DNA of 64,000 nucleotides, from positions 3,906,001 through 3,970,000 of the forward strand of contig NZ_CP123620.1 in NCBI RefSeq assembly GCF_029873215.1, given 5' to 3'. The notes under the pieces were generated by a model that was given only the letters and a program-made list of their open reading frames with translations, did no database searches and was not told the origin of the DNA. Below are positions 51,872-60,129 of this stretch, piece by piece. How positions within the stretch are numbered: position 1 is the stretch's first letter; every line of letters begins with the position of its first letter. Position numbers and translations under genes: made by a program. The stretch comes from Nocardioides sp. BP30 (GTDB taxonomy: Bacteria > Actinomycetota > Actinomycetes > Propionibacteriales > Nocardioidaceae).

Positions 51872-52608
51872 CAGCGCGCGGCGTCGACCAGCGCCCGCAG
51901 CACCCCCAGCTGGGCGTCGTTCTGCGCCCAGGTGTCCTCGGGATGCCACTGCACCCCCAGGAACCAGCCCCGGGCACCGTCCAGCTCGACCGCCTCGATC
52001 ACCTCGTCGGCGGCCCGCGCCACCACCCGCAGGCCGGCGCCGAGGGTGGCCAGGCACTGGTGGTGGTAGCAGCTGACGTCCAGCTTCTCCCCCAGCGCGC
52101 CGGCGAGGGCGGAGTCGGGGTCGACGGCCGTCGCGTGCACGCGATGACGGTGGTGGCGACCCTCGCCGTACGCGCCGTCCATGTCCTGCACGACGGTGCC
52201 GCCGAGGGCGGCGTTGACCACCTGCAGCCCCCGGCAGATCGCGAGCAGCGGGATCCCCCGCTCGAGCGCGACGCGCGCGAGCGCGAGGTCGAAGGCGTCC
52301 TGCTCCTCGTCGACGTCGTAGAGGGTCGGGTGCGGCTGCTGGCCCGTCCAGTGGGCGGCGAGGTCCCCGCCACCGGGCAGCAGTACGCCGTCGGCCAGCT
52401 CGAGTCGCGCCGCCACCTCGTCGAGGTCGGCGACGCCGCCGGGCGCGTGCGGGTGCAGCACCAGCGGCTCACCTCCCGCGGCCCAGACCCCCTCGAGGAG
52501 GTTGCGCGAGGTCACCTCGGCGCCGTACCGCAGCGCCGAGGCGCTCTGCGAGAACCGAGCCGGGATCACGATCCTCGGCCGGCGGCCGATCGTCTCAGCG
52601 GTGCTCAT
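51871..52608 (-). CDS. Gamma-glutamyl-gamma-aminobutyrate hydrolase family protein (PuuD-like)
   Basis: The 245-residue peptidase C26 protein has LLAICRGLQVVNAALGGTVV (nucleophile Cys in the ICRG motif), GVLLPGGGDLAAHW before it and the His in FLGVQWHPEDTW. PuuD hydrolyses gamma-glutamyl-GABA to release glutamate in the Puu pathway. Here it would remove the glutamate added by the GS-like ligase. It is the last gene of the minus-strand unit from 55969, 12 nt after the FAH-family gene. Confidence 0.88.
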   Translation of the reverse strand: MSTAETIGRRPRIVIPARFSQSASALRYGAEVTSRNLLEGVWAAGGEPLVLHPHAPGGVADLDEVAARLELADGVLLPGGGDLAAHWTGQQPHPTLYDVDEEQDAFDLALARVALERGIPLLAICRGLQVVNAALGGTVVQDMDGAYGEGRHHRHRVHATAVDPDSALAGALGEKLDVSCYHHQCLATLGAGLRVVARAADEVIEAVELDGARGWFLGVQWHPEDTWAQNDAQLGVLRALVDAAR

Positions 52609-52620
52609 CGCTGCCCCTGC

Positions 52621-53481
52621 TCAATGCGTCGGCGGCTGCGGCTTGCGGATCCCGCGGAACTCCCAGTCGCCGCCCTTGGCCGTGGAGAGGACCTCCTCGG
52701 ACTCGGTCGGCTGGGCGCCCACGTCGGTGCGGATCGGGGTGGGTCCGGACACGATGTGGTTGCGCAGCGTGCCCAGACCCTCGACCTCGACCTCGACGAC
52801 GTCGCCGGGGTAGACGGTGCGAGAGATCGCCGGCGTGCCCGACAGCAGCAGGTCACCGGGGTGCAGGGTGATCGTGCGCGCGATGTCGGCGACGAGGTAG
52901 TGCATGTCCCACTCCATCTCGTCGGTGGTGCCGTCCTGCTTGACCTCGCCGTTGACCAGCGTGCGGATCCGCTTGCCGCGGAAGTCCCAGCCCTCGATCA
53001 CGCCGGGCCCGACCGGGCACAGCGTGTCGGCGCCCTTGACCCGCAGCATCGACCCGGAGTCGGTGTCGCGGAAGTCGTGCAGGCCGTAGTCGTTGGCGAC
53101 GGTGTAGCCGCGGATGTAGTCCCCCGCCTCTGCCGGAGAGATGTTGCGAGCGGTCCTGCCGATCACGATCGCGATCTCGCCCTCGTAGTTGAGCCACTGG
53201 CAGCCCTCGGGGCGCACCACGGCGGCGTCGTGAGCGTTGAGCGCTGTCACCGGCTTGTGGAAGTACGTCGGCGCCGGCGGCAGCGTGGTGCCGAACTCCT
53301 CGACCCGACTGGAGTAGTTCAGGTGCACGCAGATGATCTTCTGCGGGGTGACCGGCGGCAGGTGGATCGCGTCGGCGATGGCGACGACGCGGCCGTCGCC
53401 CGCGACCAGGTCCTCGCCGTCACGGACGACGTCGACGGCGTTGCCGTCGAGCAGGATGCGGCGGGTCTCGCGCAGGGTCAT
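52621..53481 (-). CDS. Fumarylacetoacetate hydrolase family protein (HpaG-like)
   Basis: The 286-residue protein has the FAH-fold metal-binding segments NYEGEIAIVIGRTARNIS and VANDYGLHDFRDTDSGSMLR, and LHPGDLLLSGTP near the end. Members include the isomerase/decarboxylase of the homoprotocatechuate pathway (HpaG) and fumarylpyruvate hydrolases. Its neighbours HpaD-like and HpaE-like genes favour the first. The ATG at 53481 has only a weak ribosome binding site. Confidence 0.85.
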   Translation of the reverse strand: MTLRETRRILLDGNAVDVVRDGEDLVAGDGRVVAIADAIHLPPVTPQKIICVHLNYSSRVEEFGTTLPPAPTYFHKPVTALNAHDAAVVRPEGCQWLNYEGEIAIVIGRTARNISPAEAGDYIRGYTVANDYGLHDFRDTDSGSMLRVKGADTLCPVGPGVIEGWDFRGKRIRTLVNGEVKQDGTTDEMEWDMHYLVADIARTITLHPGDLLLSGTPAISRTVYPGDVVEVEVEGLGTLRNHIVSGPTPIRTDVGAQPTESEEVLSTAKGGDWEFRGIRKPQPPTH

Positions 53482-53518
53482 CGGGAGGTCTCTTTCTTCT
53501 CGGGTGGTCGTGAGGAGG

Positions 53519-54478
53519 TCAGCCCGCGGCGGGCACGTCGGCGCCCGCAAGGCCGGTCTGACGAGCGAACTCGGGGTCCGGCGGGGTCCGCTTGGGTGCA
53601 GGGAAGCCACCCTCGGGCCGGTCGAACCACAGGTGCACCTGGCCGGTGCCGACCGAGTTCTCGTACTCGCCGTACTGGCGCGCGGGGGCGGTGCAGGCCT
53701 CCTCGCCCAACGCCCCAGCCATCATCAGGTAGTGCATGAACTTCGCCTCGGGCCTGTAGCGGTAGAACTCGTCCATCGTGTCGAGCACACGCTCGTGGTC
53801 GCCGGCCTTGAACCACTCGATCCGTTCGAGGTCGGCCGCCAGCGCCTCGGGACTGAAGATGTGCTCGTGCCCGGCAGCCTCGTGGTCGCGCAGCTTGCGC
53901 AGCGGCCAGAACGTGTGTGAGAGCGCACCGGAGGCGATCAGCAGGACCTTGCGGTCCGATTCCGCGATGGCCTGGCCGAGGGCGCGGCCCAGCCGGTAGC
54001 AGTCCTCGGCGTCGGCGGTCTGGCACACGCCGATCGAGATCCACCGCTTCTCCGGCAGGCCTCGGCCCAGGAACTCCCACAGGTTGGTGGTGGCGTAGAA
54101 GATCGGCAGCGAGTGGTCCTCGATCGCCGTGATCCACGTCGAGTTCTCCGGCGCCTTGGCAGCGATCGCCTTGGCCAGCTCCGGGTCGCCCGCGAAGTCG
54201 TAGTGCCGCCGCTCCATCCCCCGCGGCAGCTCCTCGGAGGTGAACAGGCCGCTGCGCCGGTCCTGTGCTGTCACCACGAACTCCACGGTCGTGGCCCAGT
54301 GCGAGTCGAGGACGACGACGGTGTCGTAGTCGAGCGTGTCGAACACCTCGCGGCGCAGCTCGTGCAGGCCCGAGACCAGGGTGCTGTCCTCACCGTTGTT
54401 GAGCTCGCGACGGATCTCCTCGGGCAGGACGATCGTCGGGACGTGCGCCAGCAGACCGGCGCCCACCACCTCACCCAT
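53519..54478 (-). CDS. Class III extradiol ring-cleavage dioxygenase (HpaD-like)
   Basis: The 319-residue protein belongs to the LigB superfamily. The N-terminal GEVVGAGLLAHVPTIVLPEE carries the likely metal His, and TVVVLDSHWATTVEFVV follows. LLIASGALSHTFWPLRKLRD holds a further catalytic His. The family cleaves 3,4-dihydroxyphenylacetate or related catechols next to the hydroxyls. Its place between HpaE-like and FAH genes supports homoprotocatechuate 2,3-dioxygenase. It is 3 nt from the upstream aldehyde dehydrogenase gene. Confidence 0.85.
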   Translation of the reverse strand: MGEVVGAGLLAHVPTIVLPEEIRRELNNGEDSTLVSGLHELRREVFDTLDYDTVVVLDSHWATTVEFVVTAQDRRSGLFTSEELPRGMERRHYDFAGDPELAKAIAAKAPENSTWITAIEDHSLPIFYATTNLWEFLGRGLPEKRWISIGVCQTADAEDCYRLGRALGQAIAESDRKVLLIASGALSHTFWPLRKLRDHEAAGHEHIFSPEALAADLERIEWFKAGDHERVLDTMDEFYRYRPEAKFMHYLMMAGALGEEACTAPARQYGEYENSVGTGQVHLWFDRPEGGFPAPKRTPPDPEFARQTGLAGADVPAAG

Positions 54479-54481
54479 GAC

Positions 54482-55969
54482 TCACTCCTTCCAGCCGCCG
54501 GGGCTGAACACGCTGTTCTTGATGTCGGTGTAGAAGTCGAAGGACCACAGGCCGCCCTCCCGACCGATGCCGGACTTGCCGTTGCCGCCGAAGGGGGCCT
54601 CCAGGTCGCGGACGAAGAAGCAGTTGACCCAGACCGTCCCGGCGTCGAGCTGGGCCGAGACCCGCTCCGCCGCCTCCTTGCTCCCGGTGACGAGCGTGGC
54701 GGCCAGCCCGAAGCGGGTGTCGTTCGCCTTGGCCACTGCCTCCTCCTCGGTCTCGAAGGACTGGATCGTGACGACCGGCCCGAAGACCTCCTCGGTCATG
54801 ATCTCGGCGTCCTCGGGCGCGCCGACCAGGATCGTGGGCCGGAAGTACAGGCCGCCGAGATCCTCGTTCGGGCCGCCGCCCAGCAGCGCCGTGGCACCGT
54901 CGGCCAGGGCCCGGTCCACGAAGCCGCTGATCTGGTCGAAGTGCCGGCGCGAGATGAGCGCGGAGACGTCGGTGCCCTCCTCGCGGGGATCACCCTGGAC
55001 CAGCTTCTCGGCACCGGCCACGACCCGGGCGGTGAACTCCTCGACCAGCGAGGAGTGCACCAGCATCCGAGCCGCCTTGAGGCAGACCTGGCCGGCGTTG
55101 TCGAACTGCTCCACGGCGATCTCGACGGCGAGGTCGAGGTCGGCGTCCTCGAGCACGACCAGCGGCGACTTGCCGCCGAGCTCGTAGGAGAGGGGCACGA
55201 TGTTCTCCGCCGCAGCCTTGGCGATCACGCCGGCGGTCGGCACCGAGCCGGTGAACGCGAGCCGGTTGATGCCGGGGTGCGCGGTGAGCGGTGCACCAGC
55301 CTCGGCGCCGGTGCCCTGCACGACGTTGAACACACCGTCGGGGACGCCCGCCTCGTGCATGATGTCGGCCAGCAGGCTGGCGGTCAGCGGCGCCCACTCC
55401 GGCGGCTTGACGACGACGGTGTTGCCCGCAGCGAGCGCCGGGCCGATCCGCCAGGTGGCGAGCATCAGCGGTGCGTTCCACGGCGTGATGATCGCTACCA
55501 CCCCGGCGGGGTCGTAGCTGATCCGCTGGCGGTGGCCGCGACCCGGCACCTCCATGTCCGGGTGGGAGAGCTTGTGCTCGGCGAAGTCGGCGAAGGCGCG
55601 GAAGTTCATCGCCACCCGCGGCATGACGCCGCGGCGGTGGCTGCGGATGAGCGAGCCGTTGTCACGCGTCTCCACCCGGGCGAGATCCTCGATCCGCGCC
55701 TCGATGCCCTCGGCGACGCGTCGCAGGATCGCCGCGCGCCCCGCGACGCCGAGCGCGGCCCAGGTCGGGAAGGCAGCCCGAGCGGCCGCCACGGCCCGGT
55801 CCACCTCGTCGGCGCCGGCGGCGTGCACCCGCGCGATGACCGTCTCGTCGATCGGGGAGATGTCGTCGAAGGTCCGGTCCGAGGCGACGCGCTCGCCGCC
55901 GATCCAGTGGCGGACATCGACATCGACACCCTCGACGGTGGCGATGTGCTCATTCCTGGGCAGGTCCAT
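54482..55969 (-). CDS. Aldehyde dehydrogenase (HpaE-like, 5-carboxymethyl-2-hydroxymuconate semialdehyde dehydrogenase type)
   Basis: The 495-residue protein has IITPWNAPLMLATWRIGPAL, the Glu motif SYELGGKSPLVVLEDA and the catalytic Cys in FDNAGQVCLKAARM, and it ends IKNSVFSPGGWKE. It is NAD-dependent by fold. The start at 55969 has a GGAGGA site. It heads the unit HpaE-HpaD-FAH-PuuD, preceded by operator O5. The substrate, the product of HpaD, is inferred from the gene order. Confidence 0.85.
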   Translation of the reverse strand: MDLPRNEHIATVEGVDVDVRHWIGGERVASDRTFDDISPIDETVIARVHAAGADEVDRAVAAARAAFPTWAALGVAGRAAILRRVAEGIEARIEDLARVETRDNGSLIRSHRRGVMPRVAMNFRAFADFAEHKLSHPDMEVPGRGHRQRISYDPAGVVAIITPWNAPLMLATWRIGPALAAGNTVVVKPPEWAPLTASLLADIMHEAGVPDGVFNVVQGTGAEAGAPLTAHPGINRLAFTGSVPTAGVIAKAAAENIVPLSYELGGKSPLVVLEDADLDLAVEIAVEQFDNAGQVCLKAARMLVHSSLVEEFTARVVAGAEKLVQGDPREEGTDVSALISRRHFDQISGFVDRALADGATALLGGGPNEDLGGLYFRPTILVGAPEDAEIMTEEVFGPVVTIQSFETEEEAVAKANDTRFGLAATLVTGSKEAAERVSAQLDAGTVWVNCFFVRDLEAPFGGNGKSGIGREGGLWSFDFYTDIKNSVFSPGGWKE

Positions 55970-56006
55970 GGCTCCTCCATCAGCGGCGCGGCACTGCGCC
56001 CCCACG

Positions 56007-56026
56007 ATCGTTTGGATCCAAACGTA
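56007..56026. promoter_or_regulatory. Palindromic operator O5
   Basis: ATCGTTTGGATCCAAACGTA matches the consensus at 18 of 20 positions, with a perfect CGTTTGGATCCAAACG core. It lies 38 nt upstream of the aldehyde dehydrogenase start (minus strand). Confidence 0.8.
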
Positions 56027-56053
56027 TTGCTCGGGACCGCGGTGGTCAAGGCA

Positions 56054-56073
56054 ATCGTTTGGCAACAAACATT
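56054..56073. promoter_or_regulatory. Palindromic operator O6
   Basis: ATCGTTTGGCAACAAACATT matches the consensus at 15 of 20 positions and keeps both TCGTTTGG and CAAAC half-site cores. It lies in the divergent region between the aldehyde dehydrogenase and the permease. Confidence 0.6.
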
Positions 56074-56094
56074 TTTCCCAGAACCTCTCGACAG

Positions 56095-56114
56095 GTCGTT
56101 TGGAAGCAAACTAC
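56095..56114. promoter_or_regulatory. Palindromic operator O7
   Basis: GTCGTTTGGAAGCAAACTAC matches the consensus at 15 of 20 positions and keeps the half-site cores. It lies 41 bp (centre to centre) from O6 and 52 nt before the permease start. Confidence 0.6.
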
Positions 56115-56166
56115 TGTGCGTGCGCTACATCACAAACCCGTGCGTCACCGCCCCAGGAGGTTCCCG

Positions 56167-57678
56167 ATGACCGCACCCACTGAGCCTGCCGCTCCCGGCT
56201 CCGACACCGGCGAGAGCCTGGCCGCCAACCGCCTCGGCATCGCCGGCATCGTCTTCTTCGTGGTCGCCGCCGCAGCACCGCTCGTCGGCATGACCGGCGC
56301 GGTACCGGTGGCCATCGGCCTCGGCAACGGCGCCGGCGCTCCGGGCGCCTACCTGGTGGCCGGCATCGTGCTCCTCCTCTTCAGCGTCGGCTACTCGACG
56401 ATGAGCCACGAGGTCAGCAACGCCGGCGCGTTCTACGCCTACGTCGGCCGCGGACTCGGCAGCGTCGCAGGCGTCGGCTCGGCCTTCGTCTCGCTGGTCG
56501 CCTATCTCGCCGTGCAACTGGCCATCTACGGGTTCTTCGGCTCCGTCGCCGCCACGCAGCTCAACGACAAGCTCGGCACCAACTTCCACTGGTGGGTGTG
56601 GTGCCTCATCGCCTGGGCCGTCGTCACGGCCCTCTCGATCCTGCAGGTCGACATCGGCGCCAAGGTGCTGGGGCTGCTGATGGGCCTGGAGGTGCTCTCC
56701 CTCTTCGTCACGGCGCTTGCCGTGATCTTCCAGGGCGGCGGCCCCGACGGCCTCGACCTCGCCGCCTCGTTCGCCCCGAGCCACGTCTTCGCCGGCGGGC
56801 TCAACGGCGGCGCCGGGATCGCGCTGGCCTTCGCCTTCGCCTCCTTCATCGGGTTCGAGGCGACAGCCATCTACGCCGAGGAGACGAAGGATCCCAAGCG
56901 GGCGGTCCCGATCGCCACCTACACCGCGATCGTGCTCATCGCCGCGCTCTTCGCCCTGACCTCGTGGGCGATCGTCAGCGGCATCGGCAGCGACCACCCG
57001 GTCGACAACGTCATGAAGATCTCCGACGGCCTGGCCAACCCGGCCGAGGTGGTCTACTCCGTGGCCCGCGAGTTCGTCGGCGGCTGGATGGCCACCTTGA
57101 TGAGCTGGCTGGTGCTCAGCTCGCTCTTCGCCGGGCTGCTCGCGTTCCAGAACAGCGCCGCACGCTACTTCTTCGCCCTCGGCCGCGCCCGGGTCCTCCC
57201 GCGCGCGCTCGACCGGGTCAACCGGCACGGTGCCCCGGTCTACGGCGCCGTCGCCACCTCGGTCGTCGCGGGCGCGGTGATCGTGATCTTCGCCGCGGCC
57301 CACAAGGACCCGTTCCTGAACATGTTCAGCTGGTTCAGCTCGATGACGGTCCTGGCGATCCTGCTGGTCGAGGCCCTGGTCTCGCTCTCGGTGATCGTCT
57401 ATTTCCGCAACGCGCCGCACTGGTGGAAGACGATCCTCGCGCCGGTCCTCTCGATCATCGGGCTGGGCATGGCGTTCTACCTCGTGATGGCCCGATTCGG
57501 CCTGCTCGCCGGCACCGTCGCCAAGGGCGTCGACCCGACCACCCAGTCCTTCGGTCTGAGCACGCTCGGCTGGTTCCTGGTCCTGCTGCCCGCGATCAGC
57601 CTGGTCGTCGGCCTGGTCGTCGGCGCCCTGCGCCGGAGCACCGAGAACGCCGACGCGATGGCCGACTTGGTCAGCTGA
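56167..57678 (+). CDS. APC-superfamily amino acid/amine permease
   Basis: The 503-residue protein has about twelve membrane segments. The first is RLGIAGIVFFVVAAAAPLVG, which has the usual APC pattern followed by GNGAGAPGAYLVAGIVLLLF. Later it has the family segment FIGFEATAIYAEETKDPKRA. The family exchanges or imports amino acids and amines with protons. Its divergent operators O5-O7 link it to the amine catabolic unit, so it is the likely uptake system for the pathway substrate. The ATG at 56167 follows AGGAGG. Confidence 0.88.
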   Translation: MTAPTEPAAPGSDTGESLAANRLGIAGIVFFVVAAAAPLVGMTGAVPVAIGLGNGAGAPGAYLVAGIVLLLFSVGYSTMSHEVSNAGAFYAYVGRGLGSVAGVGSAFVSLVAYLAVQLAIYGFFGSVAATQLNDKLGTNFHWWVWCLIAWAVVTALSILQVDIGAKVLGLLMGLEVLSLFVTALAVIFQGGGPDGLDLAASFAPSHVFAGGLNGGAGIALAFAFASFIGFEATAIYAEETKDPKRAVPIATYTAIVLIAALFALTSWAIVSGIGSDHPVDNVMKISDGLANPAEVVYSVAREFVGGWMATLMSWLVLSSLFAGLLAFQNSAARYFFALGRARVLPRALDRVNRHGAPVYGAVATSVVAGAVIVIFAAAHKDPFLNMFSWFSSMTVLAILLVEALVSLSVIVYFRNAPHWWKTILAPVLSIIGLGMAFYLVMARFGLLAGTVAKGVDPTTQSFGLSTLGWFLVLLPAISLVVGLVVGALRRSTENADAMADLVS

Positions 57679-57710
57679 TCCCGCGAGAGGTCACTTTCGG
57701 CGGGTTCAAA

Positions 57711-57802
57711 CGTCAGGAATGGCGGGTCGAGTGGGCACTCGACCCGCCGTTCCTGACGTCTCGACCCGCCATTCCTGACGTCTCGACCCGCCGTTCCTGA
57801 CG
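57711..57802. repeat. Inverted and tandem 22-bp repeats
   Basis: A 23-bp stem (57711-57733 with 57736-57758, one G-T type mismatch) is followed by two further 22-bp copies of TCTCGACCCGCCRTTCCTGACG (57759-57780, 57781-57802). They lie between two convergent genes, so at least the hairpin probably terminates both transcripts. The extra copies point to local duplication. Confidence 0.85.
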
Positions 57803-57809
57803 TCTCGAG

Positions 57810-58703
57810 CTATTCGCGCGGCACGCCGTAGTGCGCGGTCGCCCAGCCGCTCAGCCGTACGGCGATGGCCTGCAGCGAGTACGTCGCCACGCTGCGCCCG
57901 TCCCAGGCCGCCACCAGCCGCACGCTGAGGTCCGCCGCCTGCTGCCCGCGCAGCCCGATGGCGAGAGGCACCAGCCCGAACCGGGCGTCGTCGGAGACCA
58001 CTGCCACCCCGCGCCCCGAGGCGGCGAGCGCCTGGGCGACGGTGCCGTTGGCGACCTCGGCGAAGTCCGGCGCCGAGAGACCTGAGGAGACCAAGGCCGC
58101 GTCGAGCGACTCCCGCGCGGTGAACGTCGAAGGCAATCCGATCAGCGGGCGCTGGACGAGTTCCTCGAGCGGGACCCGGACGCGGGTCGCCCAGGGGTCC
58201 TCGGCGCGGACGTAGGCCAGCACCGGCAGGACCGCCAGCGGCAGCCAGCGGTAGGGCCGGCCCGGCCGATCGGTGCCGATCGCCAGGTCGGCGCCCGCCT
58301 CCAGCATCGAGGTGGTGGAGAGCCCGTCGCCCGCGACCACGTCGACGACCGGCTCGTCGGGCGCCATCGTCGCCACGAAGGGCGAGACCACGTCGGTCAT
58401 CGTCACCATCGGCGCCGCCACCCGGAGCCGCGAGATCCGACCCTGCGCGTGGTAGGCCGCCGTCGCCTCGAGCGCCGCGGCGTCGGCGAGCAGACGGCGT
58501 ACGGCGGGCAGCAGCTCGCGACCGGTCCTGCTCAGCCGCAGCCGCCCCGCGCCCCGCTCGAAGAGCTCGACGCCGAGCTCGTCCTCCAGCTGGCGAAGCT
58601 GGCGGGACAGCGCCGGTTGGGTCACGTGCACCCGCTCCGCCGCCGCGCTGACGCTGCCCGCGTCGGCGACGGCGACCAGGTAGTGCAGGTGGCGCAGCTG
58701 CAT
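57810..58703 (-). CDS. LysR-family transcriptional regulator
   Basis: The 297-residue protein has the LysR helix-turn-helix QLRHLHYLVAVADAGSVSAA followed by VTQPALSRQLRQLEDELG, and a C-terminal effector-binding region. Two ATG codons (58706, 58703) follow AGGAGG; the second has the better spacing. It is divergent from gabT, 73 nt away, and probably controls gabT-gabD-aspA. A short TATTGGACAGCATA sequence in the gap may be a LysR T-N-A type site, but the evidence is weak. Confidence 0.88.
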   Translation of the reverse strand: MQLRHLHYLVAVADAGSVSAAAERVHVTQPALSRQLRQLEDELGVELFERGAGRLRLSRTGRELLPAVRRLLADAAALEATAAYHAQGRISRLRVAAPMVTMTDVVSPFVATMAPDEPVVDVVAGDGLSTTSMLEAGADLAIGTDRPGRPYRWLPLAVLPVLAYVRAEDPWATRVRVPLEELVQRPLIGLPSTFTARESLDAALVSSGLSAPDFAEVANGTVAQALAASGRGVAVVSDDARFGLVPLAIGLRGQQAADLSVRLVAAWDGRSVATYSLQAIAVRLSGWATAHYGVPRE

Positions 58704-58776
58704 CATGCCTCCTGGGCATGGGAAGGAGTCGGAAGAAGTATTGGACAGCATAGGAGGCCCGGCGCAGACTGGCGGT

Positions 58777-60129
58777 ATGACCACCTCCACCGACACCAGC
58801 ACCCTCAACGGGGTGGCCCAGGAGCGCCGCCTCGTCACCGACCTCCCGGGTCCGCGCTCGACCGAGCTGATGGCCCGCAAGCAGGCGGCCGTGGCCGCCG
58901 GCGTCGGCACCACCATGCCGGTCTTCGCCGAGCGTGCGGCCGGCGGCATCGTCGTCGACGTCGACGGCAACCACCTCATCGACCTGGGCTCGGGCATCGC
59001 CGTCACGACCGTGGGCAGCTCGGCGCCCGCCGTCGTGGAGCGCGCGAAGGCGCAGCTCGACGCCTTCACCCACACCTGCTTCATGGTGACGCCGTACGAC
59101 GCCTACGTGGAGGTCTGCGAGGCACTGTCCGAGCTGACGCCCGGCACCCACGCGAAGAAGTCGGCGCTGTTCAACTCCGGCGCCGAGGCCGTCGAGAACG
59201 CCGTCAAGATCGCCCGCGCCTACACCAAGCGCGACGCGGTCGTCGTCTTCGACCACGCCTACCACGGCCGGACCAACCTCACGATGGCGATGACGGCCAA
59301 GCAGATGCCCTACAAGCACGGCTTCGGTCCCTTCGCCGGCGAGGTCTACCGCGCCCCGATGTCCTACCCGCTGCGCGACGGCGGCCTGTCCGGCGCCGAG
59401 GCCGCGGCCCGCGCCATCGACGTGATCGAGAAGCAGGTCGGCGGCGACCAGGTCGCCTGCGTCGTGATCGAGCCGATCCAGGGCGAGGGCGGCTTCATCG
59501 TCCCCGCCGACGGCTTCCTGACGGCCATCGCCGCCTGGTGCACCGCGAACGGCGTCGTCTTCGTCGCCGACGAGATCCAGGCCGGCTTCTGCCGCACCGG
59601 CGAGTGGTTCGCCGTGCAGCACGAGGGCGTCGTCCCCGACCTGATCACCACCGCCAAGGGCATCGCCGGCGGCCTGCCGCTGGCGGCGGTCACCGGCCGC
59701 GCCGAGATCATGGACTCCGTCCACGGCGGCGGCCTGGGCGGCACGTACGGCGGGAACCCCGTCGCGGCGGCGGCGGCCCTCGGCGCCATCGCCGAGATGA
59801 AGGAGCACGACCTCAACGCCCGGGCGCGCGAGATCGAGGAGATCCTCACCAGCCGCCTCGCCAAGCTGCAGTCCGAGCACCCCGCCCTCGCCGACATCCG
59901 CGGGCGCGGCGCCATGGTCGCCGTCGAGCTGTGCAAGCCCGGCACCACCGAGCCCGACGCCGAGCTCACCAAGGCGATCGCCTCGGCCGCCCACCAGGCC
60001 GGCGTCATCGTGCTGACCTGCGGCACCTACGGCAACGTCTTCCGGTTCCTGCCGCCGCTGAGCATCAGTGACGCCCTGCTCCACGAGGCGTTCGACATCC
60101 TCGAGCAGATCGTGGGTGACCTCGCGTGA
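58777..60129 (+). CDS. gabT: 4-aminobutyrate aminotransferase (class III PLP enzyme)
   Basis: The 450-residue enzyme moves the amino group of GABA to 2-oxoglutarate, giving succinate semialdehyde. It has NSGAEAVENAVKIARAYTKR, FDHAYHGRTNLTMAMTAK, the PLP-binding Asp region VVFVADEIQAGFCRTG and the PLP lysine in LITTAKGIAGGLPLAA. The ATG at 58777 is chosen over an upstream frame extension. It overlaps gabD by 4 nt and is regulated by the divergent LysR gene. Confidence 0.9.
   Translation: MTTSTDTSTLNGVAQERRLVTDLPGPRSTELMARKQAAVAAGVGTTMPVFAERAAGGIVVDVDGNHLIDLGSGIAVTTVGSSAPAVVERAKAQLDAFTHTCFMVTPYDAYVEVCEALSELTPGTHAKKSALFNSGAEAVENAVKIARAYTKRDAVVVFDHAYHGRTNLTMAMTAKQMPYKHGFGPFAGEVYRAPMSYPLRDGGLSGAEAAARAIDVIEKQVGGDQVACVVIEPIQGEGGFIVPADGFLTAIAAWCTANGVVFVADEIQAGFCRTGEWFAVQHEGVVPDLITTAKGIAGGLPLAAVTGRAEIMDSVHGGGLGGTYGGNPVAAAAALGAIAEMKEHDLNARAREIEEILTSRLAKLQSEHPALADIRGRGAMVAVELCKPGTTEPDAELTKAIASAAHQAGVIVLTCGTYGNVFRFLPPLSISDALLHEAFDILEQIVGDLA

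Noticed and set aside
57706..60084. Minus-strand frame of 792 codons across gabT
   Set aside because: It is antisense to gabT and continues through LysR in another frame; no recognisable domain is seen.
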